Shown: positions 37,715-50,584, counted from the first letter of the stretch. The stretch: 64,000 nt of DNA from Delphinus delphis (GCF_949987515.2 NC_082700.1:38341380-38405379); one strand, 5' to 3'. Numbers and translations: made by a program. The notes: generated from the letters alone by a model not told the origin.

Positions 37715-38105
37715 TTTTATCTTCAGTATTTTTTTTTTTTTTTGGAGTATATTTGCTTTACACTGCTGTGTCAGTTTCTGCTGTACAGCAAAGTGAATCA
37801 GCCACACGTACACATATATCCTCTCTTCCTTGGATTTCTTTCCCAGTTAGGTCACCACGGAGCACTGAGTAGAGTTCCCTGTGCTATACAGTCTGTTCTC
37901 ATTAGTTATCTATTTTATACATAGTAGTGTATATATGTCAAACCCAGTCTCCCATTCCATCCCACCCCCCACCCCCTTGGTATCCATACGTTTGATCTCT
38001 ATGTCTGTGTCTTTACTTCTGCTTTGCAAATAAGTTTATCTATACCAATTTTCTAGATTCCACATATACGCAATAATATACGATATTTGTTTTATCTTCA
38101 GTATT
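37715..38105 (-). mobile_element. 5'-truncated young L1 3' end with perfect target-site duplication
   Basis: The insert is 37731-38089, only about 360 bp: poly-T, then L1 3' UTR (GAGTATATTTGCTTTACACT, CAGCAAAGTGAATCAGCCAC), ending in GATATTTG. TTTTATCTTCAGTATT occurs at both 37715-37730 and 38090-38105, 16 of 16 identical. The plus-strand frame at 37742-37924 is an antisense shadow. Confidence 0.95.
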
Positions 38106-38527
38106 CTTTAACTTAGTAATGGAAAGTATAATTAAAGTCCCACTTTTAATGAAAATTTGTATTAAGTTAATGAACTTGAAACAAAATTTAGGGATAGCCT
38201 TTAATTCTGCATAGGCTGCATAAATTTTTGGCTCAAAACCAATTTTTGAAAACAGATAAGGGTATCCATGTCAAAGGGTATATTTAAAAAACTCAGTCAC
38301 TTACTATTACTACACATCAGTTCTGGATCAACTGCCATACTTCAAGAGTTTATAAGTAACTTGAGAAAGAAATGGACACTCCCAACACAGCACAAGTCCT
38401 TCTCTGCAATGTTCATCAGGTAGCCCTAAGAGATAGGGAAGATATTTTGTGATGTGTCCTGGCAGAGATCCACTGAAAATTATCTAATCTGTATAGACTG
38501 AAGTCAAAGAATTAAAACTTCCCCTAC

Positions 38528-39937
38528 TTGTTTATTTTTGTTTTTATTTTTATTACTCTAAGAGGTGGGTATAAAAAGATATTGCTGCGATTTATGTCAA
38601 AGAGTGTTCTGCCTATATTTTCCTCTAACAGTTTTATAGTGTCTAACCTTACATTTAGCTCCTTGATCCTTTTCAAGTTTATTTTTTGTGTATGGCGTTA
38701 GGGAATGTTGTAATATCATTCTTTGACATATAGCTGTCCATAAATCACAGCAATATCTTTTTTGATCCACCTCCTAGAGTAATGAAAATAAAAACAAAAA
38801 TAAACAAATGAGATCTAATTAAAATTAAAAGCTTCTGCACAGCAAAGGATACCATAAACAAAATTAAAGGACAACTCACAGAATGGGAGAAAATATTTTC
38901 AAATGAAGCAACCCACAAGGGATTAATCTCCAAAATATACAAACAGCTCATGCAGCTCTATGTCAAAAAAAAAAAAAAAAATCAAAAAATGGGCAAGGAT
39001 TTAAATACACCTTTCTCCAAAGAAGACATACAGATGGTCAAACAGCACATGAAAATATGCTCAACATCACTAATTATCAGAGAAATGAAAATCAAAAGTA
39101 CAATGAGGTATCACCTCACACCGGTCAGAATTGTTATCACTAAAAAGTCTACTAACAATAAATGCTGGAGAGGGTGTGGAGAAAAGGGAACCCTCCTACA
39201 CTGTTGGTGGGAATGTAAATTGGTACAACCATTATGGAGGACAGTATGGAGGTTCCTTAGAAAACTTAAAACAGAACTACCATATGACCCAGCAACCCCA
39301 CTCATGGGCATATATGCTGAGAAAAACATAATCTGAAAAGATACATGCACCCCCAATGTTCACTGCAGCACTATTTATAGCAGCCAAGATATGGAAGCAA
39401 CATAAATGTCCATGGACAGAGGAATGGATAAAGAAAATGTGGTACATATATACAATGGAATATTACTCAACCATAAAAAAGAATGAAATAATGTCATTTG
39501 CAACAACATGGGTGGACCTAGAGATTATCATACTAAGTGCAGTAAGCTAGACAGAGAAAGACAAATATCATATGATATCATGCACATGTGGAATCTAATT
39601 TTTAAAAAAAAACAAAAACTTATTTACGAAACGGAAACAGACTTCCAGACATAGAAAACAAACTTATGGTTACCAAAGGGGAAACGTGGTGGGGAGGGAC
39701 AAATCAGGAGCTTTGGATGAACATACACACACTACTATATATAAGAGAGATAACCAAAAAGGACCTATTGTATAGCACAGGGAACTCTACTCAATATTTT
39801 GTGATAACCTATATGAGAAAATAATCTAAAAAATGAATGTATGTATATGTATAAGTGGATAATTTTGTTGTACACCTGAAACTAACACAACATTGTAAAT
39901 GAACTTTACTCCAATAAAAGTAAAATATAAAAATCTC
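38528..39937 (+). mobile_element. 5'-inverted (twin-primed) L1 insertion
   Basis: Two parts of one L1 lie head to head. At 38528-38740 ORF2 sequence is antisense (minus). At 38741-39937 the rest of ORF2 and the 3' UTR run on the plus strand to an A-rich tail. The inverted part maps just upstream of, and overlaps by about 69 bp, the start of the sense part, so 38528-38596 and 38741-38809 are inverted copies. Possible diverged duplications flank the whole (AAAACTTCCCCTA near 38514, AAAAATCTCCCCCTA near 39929), which supports a single event. Confidence 0.8.
38950..39550 (+). pseudogene. L1 ORF2 C-terminal remnant in the twin-primed L1
   Basis: The C-terminal part of L1 ORF2 in sense orientation. 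The frame from 38950 carries [54 protein letters not shown] and [20 protein letters not shown], and stops at 39336. The family sequence continues in another frame from 39356 ([39 protein letters not shown]). The copy is frameshifted and lacks the endonuclease and reverse transcriptase, so it is non-functional. The minus-strand frame 39111-39356 is a shadow. Confidence 0.9.
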
Positions 39938-39943
39938 CCCCTA

Positions 39944-41396
39944 TAAAAGAAAAACTAATAAGGATCAGGCAGCATCATTTTTTTCCCCCAATAGGTTCTA
40001 ATTACTGAAAATTATTGAGTCATTTTGAGAATAAAATCATTGCAACTTGGAATGTTGTTACATGTAATGATATGTTCAAAATTGTAAAGAAAAATTTGAC
40101 TACCTACAAAAATAATAAGAGAACACATCACTCTGGGACTGAATGCTTGGTTAATGTATTATCAGTATTCTTTTGTGATGCAAATGCACCCATATACCTG
40201 AAGTCCCCATTAGTGAGCTTATTTTGCCTGTAACATGCTTTAGGGTAAATTATTTTAACCATATTGTAAAATTAACTTTAAAGTCCTTTATCATGTTCTG
40301 AAACTATTTAGACAATATTTTTTTAGGAAAGAATAAAACAATGTATGAAGGGTTTGTTTTAGTGATACATTTAATTTTTAAAGTATCTGCAAAACTCAAT
40401 CAGAAGGATTTGTCTTTAAGATATTGGCAAATTCCTTCCCCTTGTATTTGTTATTGTTCTGTAACTCTTGTCCTTCCTCAAACTTTCTACCATGACAAAG
40501 TGATTGAGAACATGTGTTGGGTTTTCTTCCTTAGCAGTTTTTTTCAGCAACTGTGTTTTTTTGGTATTTTCCAGGCAATTGGTCAGCTTTCAAGTTTATT
40601 TACATTTTTAAAACAACACACAAAACACTCTCAGACCTGATTAATGCTCAGTTTTTCTGAAACACAAACAAACAAGCAGTGCAGGCTAGCCCCCATGTAA
40701 AACGCTAAAGGAGCCCTCTGACTATTGGAAGAGAGCATCATCTGAGAAATTTGTGGGCAGGAAAACATGAGCTCTACCTACTCTGAAAATGAGTTTGCTC
40801 ACAAATTTTGGATAGAGTTAAATATAAATGAAAGAAGTATATTAAATATCCAAATACATTTTGAATGTGCTTTGGTAGTGACATGATGAGATATTGAGAA
40901 TGAGTCATCAGTAATCACTGTTTTATTTAAATGACTTCAATTATGAGAACAAAAAAAAAATTACATAAATTTTAGAATAAAGTTGTTCTTGTTTCAAAGC
41001 ACCTAATGTCTGCGTTTCTGTCTTTCCACTTCCCCTTTTTGAGGGGAGGGAGGGGCATGGAGTGAGCCTCAGAATGTGAATGGCTCAATGACCAAAGAGC
41101 CTTGAAAATGTTCCCTTTGTTACCAAGAAAATGAGAAATACCATACAGAATATTTGCACTGTCATTTCCTATAATACTATAAAGTCCTTTTTTTAATATT
41201 ATAACTTCCTAAAATGTTCTATGGTGCCAATTTCCCTGGAAATTTTGCATGTCAAATAACTCATATGTTGGCATTATTATTATTAGCATTAGATATTATC
41301 CCAATAATTGTATTTCAGAATGTGCTTAACCATAGTTTTATTTTGGAAAACATAAAATCAGTAAGTTGATTTCCTTGGATTTGTCTCAGTGATCAT
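39944..41396. other. Unique AT-rich sequence, no gene seen
   Basis: The frames at 40015-40233 and 40341-40640 show no recognisable family. No repeat identified. Confidence 0.45.
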
Positions 41397-41600
41397 TCAT
41401 TATTTATTAGGCAGTATACTAAGTGCCTTTCCCCTGCATTATCTCAATTAACCCTCAAAACCCAATTCAGAGGTGGTTATTATTATTACCACTGTTTTAC
41501 AGATGAGCAAACCAAAGCCTGGGGAGGTTAAGTAACTTTCCAAAGTTTACTTAACCAGAGAGGACAGAGGCATAATTAGACTCTAAGCAATCTCTTTTTA
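41397..41600 (-). mobile_element. MIR SINE
   Basis: Antisense MIR in order: TAAGTGCCTTTCCCCTGCAT, CAATTAACCCTCAAAACCC, TTTTACAGATGAGCAAACCA, GGTTAAGTAACTTTCCAAAG. Confidence 0.85.
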
Positions 41601-41607
41601 GATCCTG

Positions 41608-41624
41608 TTTTTTTTTTTTTTTTT
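41608..41624. repeat. Poly-T run
   Basis: Homopolymer of about 17 T adjoining the MIR; no attached element recognised. Confidence 0.8.
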
Positions 41625-42048
41625 CAACCGTACTCCAGACTTATGAGACAACTAAATTAACCTCTCAGTAGGAATATTTACATATTTGAATGATACCAAC
41701 TATTTTTACAGAAATAGAGTATTGTGACTTTGAAAATGTGACTTTCAATATCCCACTGTTAAGACAGATAAATTATTGTACAGAAAAGAGTTTCTTACTT
41801 GTAGTGGGCTGCTAAAAGCAAACCCCCCCAAAAGTGATTTTTGCTCAAATGTCTAAAAATATACAATTAATTTTCTCAAAGTCCAGTTTTTTCCTTCATA
41901 ATTATTTCTCAAAATGTTCTTGCTTGCCAACATTAGGGTGTGCAGGAAGATGAAAAACTAGAGTAGCAAAGATGTATTAATTGAAAATTGGATACAGCAA
42001 TGATGTGAGTCATATGGAGATTCTTTCTTGATGGAGATGTGCTCATTT

Positions 42049-42082
42049 CATGAATCTAGATTCATGTGACTCATGTCACATG
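42049..42082. repeat. Two overlapping short palindromes
   Basis: CATGAATCTAGATTCATG (42049-42066) is a perfect 18-bp palindrome. CATGTGAC (42063-42070) and GTCACATG (42075-42082) form an 8-bp inverted repeat around TCAT, sharing CATG with the first. Confidence 0.9.
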
Positions 42083-42149
42083 CAACGTAATAATTTCTGT
42101 TGGCAAATTACTCCATCTTTTACATTAAAAATTACTGACTTTAAAGGAC

Positions 42150-42310
42150 TTACAGAGTAGTTGGGAAGAAAAAGTACAGGCAGATCATTATAATACAGAG
42201 TGACAAATGCAATGAAAGCTATAGGCAGGGAGGATACTCTGCATGCAAATGAATCAACCCAGTCTGCAGCATCTTAAGAGACATTTTGAGAAGGGAAACA
42301 CTCAACTGAA
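42150..42310 (-). mobile_element. Possible L2 LINE trace
   Basis: ACTTACAGAGTAGTTGGGAA, CAGGCAGATCATTATAATAC and TGCAATGAAAGCTATAGGCA follow the reverse-complement L2 3' end order ('cttacagtctagtggg', 'gataagtgctatgaag'). Diverged. Confidence 0.4.
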
Positions 42311-45300
42311 ACTTAATGACTTAGGGAAACAAAGAAAGGGCTTCATTTCCTTAACAGTTTACATTTCAGATAGTTTAAAACCGTTAATAAAAAGAATAAA
42401 CAATTAATTTTATTCTTAGTACTAAATAAAAACTAGCAAAACACCTCTCAATATTAACTTCCAGGGAAAGAGCTATGTTTAATAGCCATTTGGGTGAAGG
42501 TTCTCCAAATATCAGAATATGGAAATTTCAAAATAGGCAATAATGTAGGGAACTTAAGTCTTTTGTTTCTCTGTAATAGGAAATGTTAGCAAGATTTTTT
42601 TTCATTCTCAGAATCACTGTACTTAGTATGCTTTACAACCCTACATCTACTCATCATAAACACATGTAACTGAATAAACTCTTTCCTAGCTTAAAATCAA
42701 AGTTTTTCCACAGTAATTGTTTTTGAATGCACTCCCTTTTGAGCTAATAGAACACCTACAAGGTATGAAAAAAAAAATGTTTAGACATGCACTATCCCTT
42801 TCTCTAAAGATTGTTAGGTATTAGTAACTGAGGTTTAAGAACATATTATTTAAATGGCTACAAAGCTAATGTAAAGGCAATAGTGCAATGCCGTTAATAC
42901 TGTTTAGAGTAATATTGTTGCCACTAATGATGGCATATTGCTGTAAAGCTGAATGCACACCAAACAATACATGGCCATGTTAGAGTCCATGATTGGTTAT
43001 AGAATTCTCCTTTTGTTTTCACTTTTGCAGTTCTCCTTTTATAAAATGAGAAATTGCAGGCGTTAAAGAAAAAAAAAATCAATGACAATTGTTAAAGATG
43101 TTAAGGCAGACATTATTCAGGACCATTGTAAAGGTATAGGGACTGGGGCAATGGGATCACAGTGAAGGAGAGAGATTGGGTTGAACTTCAAATACAGCAT
43201 GGGCAAGAGGGGATTTTTGCCAGGAAGCAGGATGGGGGTCAGTTGACGGAATATTACCAAGAGAAAATGTCAGGGGTAAGGCGTGTTCTGACTAAACCAT
43301 CCAAACAGGATTCTTGCTGAAGGCAGGCCAGGGCATTTAGGCATCAGGTGATCAGGGGGATGGTGGAGGAGAAGGAATATCAGATTCCTGATCAGATATC
43401 CAGGGTGATCAGATATGGAGAGTGAGGGGTTGTGGTTAAGCTGACTTAGCAGGGTTCTGTTTAAAACTGGATTTTACAAGAAAGTGCAGAAATGAGCCTA
43501 GGAGAAGCTTTAGGAAACTGACTAAAGTTTGATCAAACAAAGAATCTTTGTCACCAGAGAGAAAGGAAACAATATAAAAGTTAACAATGATTTTTTTTTT
43601 TCTATCAGGTGCTGTAAGTCCATCAAATCCCATATAGATTTGAATTTCTTTCCTTGTTCTGTGATCTTGTTAATGATAGTGTATAAAGTATAATGCCAGA
43701 ATTATTTCATTTATTTAAAAGCCATTTTACTTATTTATAGATAAGTAAAGCTCTGGAAATATTAAACTATTTTTCTGAGTTGAAAATAATGGGTGAATTG
43801 TGTGTAATGGAAACAACATGGCTCACTAGAGGCATTCCATGTCCAGAGTGGAATAGCCTTTGACTGATTAAGTGGGCAGACTTTATTGACTGCATTATTA
43901 AATATGAAATCTATTAAACTTAAGTACAACCTTTCCCCCCTTCAAATGTTAACATCAGTGCCAGTATGAGAGTAAAACTCATATGACATTTAGAAAGGAG
44001 AGAGAATCAGATGAGATTTACCAGGAAGAGGATATATAAATAATTGAATAGGAATGTCTGTAACAATGCAGATCTTTAAGATAATGTGTGACAAAATATT
44101 CCTCTATTTTCTGATGGGGAAAGTTTTCTAATAGAAGGCTCAATCAGTTGTTCCTTAGGCACTGCAATCAGGGTAATTTTGGAGGCTTCCTTCCAAGTTC
44201 TGATTTATCATCCTAGTATCCCAAGGGCCCTCCATGTGATTGCCTTGGCACTGATATTTATGCTGGATGAACTCAAAGTGCCACACTTAACTCAATATTA
44301 TCCTTCTTTAGGTCACAAGAGTGCTATCTTTCAAGTACATTTGGGTGATTTTCACACCACCCCACATCTCATCAACACTAGAGATATCTCTTCTTTGAAA
44401 CTTAGGAGTCCACAAGACCTGTAAATAAAATTCAGCAAGTCTCAGTAAACATTTCTTTTCCCAGCTGGGATGCCAGTTCACAGAGGAGGAAAGTCAATGC
44501 ATTGAAGTGGGATAAATTAGCGTGTTAGCTCCTAGAACCAGCTTCACAGCTGTGTCATGATTTCCTTTAGGGGTCCAGGAAAATGTAGTTTTTCATGCCT
44601 GATATTCTTTCTATTATTGTTATCTACCCTCTTCAGAGGTGTAAAGAAATAACCTTTCCCCTGGAAACACCAAACTGATTCTTTCAGAGAGACTGCTCTT
44701 GCTTCTAAAGAGAGGCCTCTGTTTCACTTTTTTGAAAAATCTGCCATTGCAATCACAGGTAAAGTACCTGACAGGAAGAAGGCAGTGCCAGGAGTCTCCA
44801 AGGTAGACTTACTTTTACAATGGGGCAGGGGGCTTGCCACTGCCTTGCCTTGTTCAAGCTGCCAGAGTGCTTCTTGCATGCTAATATCTTTAGATAGTGA
44901 GACCTTCACCATCCTTGTTTACATTCTTAAAGTGAGGTTTTTCTTTCTGCTTAAAGTTTGCAAGCTGACAGCTTTGGAATGTGAATTTTTCTGTGTCTTT
45001 TCAGATCAAGTACAGTGGCACTGACAAGAGCTTTCCACACTGTCTCATGTTAGTTTTCTGCAAAACTTGGGTTAGAAACTGGTGTCAACTCTGCTCACCA
45101 GCTAGGTGGACCATGGGTCAAAGGCAGCAACATTTCCCAGTCCAACGAGGTACAGAAGTGGCATTGCACCAGGGGCTGCTGCCGATGCCCATATGCTTTT
45201 TGATATAGCGAGCTCTTGTGGACAGTGAGTTCATTGATGTAGCTGAAGGTTAGCTGTGAAAAGATTCTCTTTTTTGATCCCTTGCCAAAAATAGATTCCA

Positions 45301-45585
45301 CTTAGGACTTACAGTTAGATTGGTTTAGACATTGGCATTGTTGGGAAATGGAAATTCTTTACTTTGGGAACCTTGACACTATCATTTTCCTGTCATTTGC
45401 ATAATGTTAAATGATTGGCTAACTCTTGATTTCCATATATACTTCTCTGTAATCCAATCTACTTTGTACTGAAATAGACTGAGGACCTAAAATGCATCAT
45501 GTCATAATAAAAACAGGCTGTAGATGTTTGTAAATTTTAAAAATTTGAAGATCCATTACATTCAAATGGGCTTTTTAAAAATTTA

Positions 45586-45929
45586 ATTTAATTTTTTTTT
45601 ACATTTTTATGGGCATATAATTGCTTTACAATGGTGTGTTAGTTTCTGCTTTATAACAAAGTGAATCAGTTATACATATACATATATCCCCATATCTCTT
45701 CCCTCTTGCATCTCCCTCCCTCCCACCTTCCCTATCCCACCCTTCTAGCTGGTCACAAAGCACTGAGCTGATCTCCCTGTGCTATGTGACTGCTTCCCAC
45801 TAGCTATCTATTTTACATTTGGTAGTGTATATATGTCCATATGTACACTACCACTCTCTCACTTTGTCCCAGCTTACCCATCCCCCTCCCCGTGTCCTCA
45901 AGTCCATTCTCTAGCAGGTCTGCGTCTTG
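45586..45929 (-). mobile_element. 5'-truncated L1 3' end
   Basis: T-rich start, then TTGCTTTACAATGGTGTGTT, AACAAAGTGAATCAGTTATA, CACAAAGCACTGAGCTGATC and TTTTACATTTGGTAGTGTAT, closely matching the 3' UTR of the L1 at 154-8093. Ends near TCTAGCAGGTCTGCGTCTT. No clear target duplication found. Confidence 0.85.
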
Positions 45930-46331
45930 TGCATCTTTAAGTTATAACATGTTTTGTTAGTAGGATTGTGTTTCCTTAAAGCCAAAAGGTTACAAAGAAA
46001 TCAGCAATTATCTGACAATAACACTGGAATGTATTCTTTTAAGTACTTTCTTCTTGGATTATATAGTTATTCTTATACTTTATTTTCTCAGAATAATTTT
46101 GAAATTTCTGTTTTAGTAATACCTTCACAATCAGGTTAGCAATTAGCACAAGAATAAATTACTTTATTTGATTGCTTTATATTATTTCACCAGAAGTAGT
46201 AGTATATATTATACCAGTTTAATCACCAAATTTCTGCTCTAAACTTGCACTCAAATAATTTTTGTTTAAGCCTGAAAACATATGCAGACTTTCTATTCCT
46301 GAGAACATTTAAAGACTGAATATAAAACTTC

Positions 46332-46799
46332 AAGATAGTTGGAAACAATCTAAGTGTTCATTGATGGATGAATGGATAAAGAAGATGTGATACATATTTA
46401 CAGTGGATACTACTCAGCCATACAAAGAAGGAAGTTTTGCCATTTGTGATAATATGTATGGGGCTTGGGGTTATTATGTATGCTAAGTGACATAAGTCAA
46501 ACAAAGAAAGATAAATACACTATGATTTCACCTATATGTGGAATCTAAAAATAAAATAAAAGAACAAACAAAACAAAACACAAACTCATAGATATAGAGA
46601 ACAGATTAGTGGTTACCAGAAAAGAGGAAGAGTGAGGGGAGGGTGAAATGGGTAATGGGGATCAATTGTACGGTTATGGATGTTAATTAGACTTACGGTG
46701 GTGGTCACTTTGTAGTGTGTACAAATATCCAATTATAATGTTCACACCTGAAATGTATATAAGCTTATACCAATTTTACCTCAATTAAAAAAAAAAAAA
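46332..46799 (+). mobile_element. Old L1 3' end, sense orientation
   Basis: Begins AAGATAGTTGGAAACAATCT, then TGATGGATGAATGGATAAAG (end of ORF2), ATGTGGAATCTAAAAATAAA, AGATTAGTGGTTACCAGAAA and the 3' UTR, closing with ACCTCAATT and a run of about 14 A. It is 5'-truncated and much diverged. Confidence 0.85.
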
Positions 46800-47419
46800 A
46801 GTAAAGATAATTTTTGAGCTATTTCCTAAAACTACCTAATCTAAATTTTACCCTTAAAATGTGTTTTAAGTTATAATGTTGGTTAAGTGTTGGCACTTCA
46901 AAAGTTATTCTCATTTAAATGGAGACATCAAGAGAAATTATGAGTAAATGCCTAGCAAAGAAACAGTGAATCAGAGTGCCTATTTATTACACCTAAAAGG
47001 AAATGTTAACAACAGTGGAATAGAGATCTGAGTGCCTGGTAAATAGAAAGTTTTCTGATAAATGAAATATAGTTAGTGTTTAGGAATCTAATTAGTAACT
47101 TGAGTAAGGAAGAGTTTTATTTGTATTTTCTACTTTCAAATGCATAAACTTGCAAAACAGCCCTTTGTTGTTTTTCATAAATATCATGATTTATGAAGCT
47201 CACATATTCAAGAAGGTGGTATTGATAGAGTCATGCAGGAATGTCTTTGTTTTGAAAAGATTTTTCAAGTATCTGATATTCAGAGCATTGAGTAGTAGAC
47301 TCCCCAAAGCTCATTTCCACCAGTAATTACTATCAAATGTTAAACAAAATATACAGTAATTATGTAGACTTAATAAAATTGATATTGGAGGGAGTAGGAA
47401 AGAGAACGGGAAGGGCCTG
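46800..47419. other. Unique AT-rich sequence, no gene seen
   Basis: Nothing recognised. Confidence 0.45.
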
Positions 47420-47960
47420 ATGAGGCATTGTGTCCATTCTGAGCCAGACATTCTCCTCAGCTCTGGGAAACAGACATCAATGGAGACAGTAGAGTTTTTA
47501 CCTAATCAAGGAGGCAGGCATGCAACAAATAATTACAGCAAATGAGAATTCTGAAAATAGAAGACATCACAGAGCTCTGGGAACATCCAGAAAGACTTGG
47601 AAAACCCTGTCTTGAGGAGACTGGTAACCTGAAGGTGGCAGGGTAGAGAAAAAGTTCAAAAGTGTGTTGACATTTGAGATGATTCTTAAAATATAAGAGA
47701 GGAGTCAGGCAAAAAAAGAAGAGAATTCCAGAGAGAGGGAAAATATGTGCCTGCATCTGTAGGCTTAATATAAATACAGGCAAGTCAGTGTGGCTGGACC
47801 CAATTGTGTCGGGTGTGATCAAGGCAAAAGATGGATTTGGAAATATAAGAATACAGGTCACAGACAAACTTTACATCATACTAAGGAATTTGGACATTTT
47901 GCCTGTAACAAAAAAGACAATGAAATATTTTAAGCACATTTTATAAGGATCAAATTTGAT
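47420..47960 (-). mobile_element. L2 LINE fragment
   Basis: Reverse-complement L2 segments in the right order: AGACATCAATGGAGACAGTA, TGACATTTGAGATGATTCTT, AGAATTCCAGAGAGAGGGAA, GTCAGTGTGGCTGGACCCAA and CTAAGGAATTTGGACATTTT. The minus-strand frame 47502-47867 (121 codons) lies inside and is a decayed stretch of the L2 sequence, not a gene. Confidence 0.65.
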
Positions 47961-50584
47961 TTCTAGAAAAAAAATCACTTTAGCAAATGTTTGAAAGTAA
48001 CTGTCCTATCATTTGTTCACATTTATGGAGCTGGTTAATTAAGGGCATACACTCCCAAGTATAATCTCCTCTAGGAACCAAAAAAATAAAATAAATATAA
48101 TAAAAAAGAGATAAATCTACCTATTTTAAATTTTACAAAAAAGCAGAGGTGACTTACTAACTTAATTGTGCTATTCATCCCAGTAAGGATATTGTTTGAA
48201 AGGAACATTAACTAACTGGATTGAAAGAAAGATTACATACATTCTAGTCATTTTAGGATTTTGATGGTGGGATGTTTCTTGGGTTATTAGGTATGAGATA
48301 AGGGATAAACAGCTCTTTTATTGAGGGCCTGTTTTTCTCTTTTTCACTCAATTTGAAGTTCTGGGACTACTGCTGTGGACAAGGCAGATATTTCCAGTCT
48401 GTCTATGAGTTTGGAAGAGGAGATGCTATACTTTCAGTGTGTGGATCATATTTCCAAAGATACAACCACAGGAGAAAATGATCCATGACTCTTTAATGTT
48501 TACTACACTTATTATTCCTATCAAATAATATTATGTAATCTGAAATCACTTATCTAGTTGGAATTAGATGGTTATAAGTAAACAAAAGAAGAGGAGGAAG
48601 ACAAGGAGAAATAAATATACAGACCAAAACGAAGAAGGAGTGTATTTAAACTTCTGACGCGTGACCTATATTTTATATCAGGGTATAAATACACCAATAT
48701 GAATAAAGGTCTATATTTGTTCCCTAGGTACCTCCACAAGTTGCTGCTTTGATGAGAAAAAAAAAAATTCTGCAATGTACAAGCGAGGCAGTTGCTTTTA
48801 CACAGACTGCTTTCTGGTTACTTAACATTCTTTTTCTTCATCTCTTCCATTCCTACACCCTTACACATCTATTGCTAATCAATAAAACAAATAAAAAATC
48901 TTGACTGCTCATTTATTTTCTAAGAGTTTTCAGTAAATCAAATTTACCAATGGAATAATGCTTATTTGTCCCAAAGCAAAGAAGTCATTTGAACTTCAAA
49001 AGTCAAACATAGATTGTGAATTTATCATAAGGCACAAGCCTCTCAGTAGCCTCTGACCTCTTCAAAGACTTTGCTAGAAAATATAATTAGCATGCTGAGA
49101 TCACAGAATTTAAGATGTGGAGAATTTAGTATGTATGCTGGAAGAACTTAATTGGTATGATTAAATTCTTGAAAAATGGAGGCTTAAAGTAAAAAACGAT
49201 TTTGTAAGACTGAAATACTATAGAATTATTTAAAAATGAAAAGGTTGAAAGCTCAAGAAGATTAATGTTTACATAAGGACTGCTAAATTTCTTATATTCA
49301 ATTATGTGAAGTTTTTAAAAGGAAAAGTTTTATTAATTTTTACATGAAAAAATAAATAAATCTTCAATGTTATATGCCCCTTCATCCCAAGGTAAATTCC
49401 TTCCCCATCAAGGTAAGGGTGTATTCACCTAGTTTTTAGGGGAAGGTATGATTGTAGAAATACCTTTTAGGTGGCATCACAAAAGTTTAGAGGAGAGAAG
49501 GTGATGAGTATCATAACTGTGGCATAAATATTGCTGATATCTATGTTAAGATGTTTGCTGAATATCCATATTTACAATGGGTGTTCCATTCCCATAACTC
49601 CATTTCTGGCTTCTATCACCTGCTAATTTGGGTACCTGTGACAGTGGTGCAGAATCAAAGGGATGGGTTGATATACCTCTTATTAAAAATTTAAGGGAGA
49701 TTTATGATGTTCCAGAGAAAGAGCAATGTGAGAATGTACAGGATAATAACCATGTGAGAGGAATGTGATAATGTACAGGATAATAATCCTGCCTCTAAGG
49801 AAACACAGGGAAAAATTATTATTCTAATCTTTTTGCTACAGGTTTCAGAAAATACTTTCCAGTCATAATACTATTATTTTCAAAAGAAGCTATTTATTGT
49901 GGTTGATAACCTATAATCAGGTGATCAGAGAAACTAATTACCACGCTGTTTCATATTTATTCTCTAAGACTAGATGTCTTAAATGTATTTGAGCTCCCAT
50001 TGCTTTCATAAGTTAAAAAAAAGATTATCTCCAACTTTTGTCCATTTCCTCTGAAGTGCAGTGTATTTTACTCTCTTTTACAGTCTCTAAAATGGTGATA
50101 AAACATTTAATTTAAACTAATCTATCATCTGTCAAACCTGCTTCAGTGTGCTAGAAAGCAACAAAATAGTATCACTTTTTTTATGTTCCTATTTATACAT
50201 GTTATTGGAGTTAGTAAATTATGTATTTATTATTGTGGAAAGTCAAAGGACTGAAGAAAATCCTCTATTCTTAAATTTGAAAGTAAAGCAGCATTCACTA
50301 AGCCAAAACCCCGTAACTCTTGTGCATTCAAATGATCCCTATTTTCCCATTTACATCTCTGTAGAAAGAAACTGGTGAACCATTATCAATACTGATTTGA
50401 GGTTTATGATTTTATCTCTTTTATTTTTAGAATAACTTATAGAATTCTTAATGTTTCACCCTCTCAATAAGTCTGATCCATAAAAAAATACCTCACCTTT
50501 GCTGGACTAGATAGGGGCATATGTGTCTATTTATGTTTACACATATATAAATACACATAAAACTTCATTTCCTGTAAAGAGTAC
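47961..50584. other. Unique AT-rich sequence
   Basis: Holds a 37-bp-spaced direct duplication at 49725-49798. No gene seen. Confidence 0.45.
49725..49798. repeat. Imperfect tandem duplication, period 37 bp
   Basis: AATGTGAGAATGTACAGGAT followed by AATAA at 49725 is repeated at 49762 as AATGTGATAATGTACAGGAT followed by AATAA, one mismatch in 25. The rest of the unit is diverged. Confidence 0.85.

Larger units (their letters stand above)
41625..45585. other. Mostly unique sequence
   Basis: Contains the palindromes at 42049-42082, a decayed L2 trace at about 42150-42310, and a purine-rich, GC-richer stretch at about 43130-43440 that may be an unclassified old repeat. The frames at 44179-44424, 44724-45024 and 44981-45301 overlap on both strands without recognisable features. 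No gene supported. Confidence 0.4.

Noticed and set aside
42241..42252. ATGCAAAT octamer as a regulatory site
   Set aside because: A single 8-bp match in AT-rich DNA is expected by chance and has no supporting context.
43130..43440. GC-richer purine-rich stretch, perhaps an LTR related to the insert at 15656-16161
   Set aside because: Comparing the two by eye, I found no consistent shared order of landmarks, so I left it as unclassified sequence.
47502..47867. Minus-strand frame of 121 codons
   Set aside because: It lies within an L2 fragment and is a decayed LINE stretch, not an independent gene.
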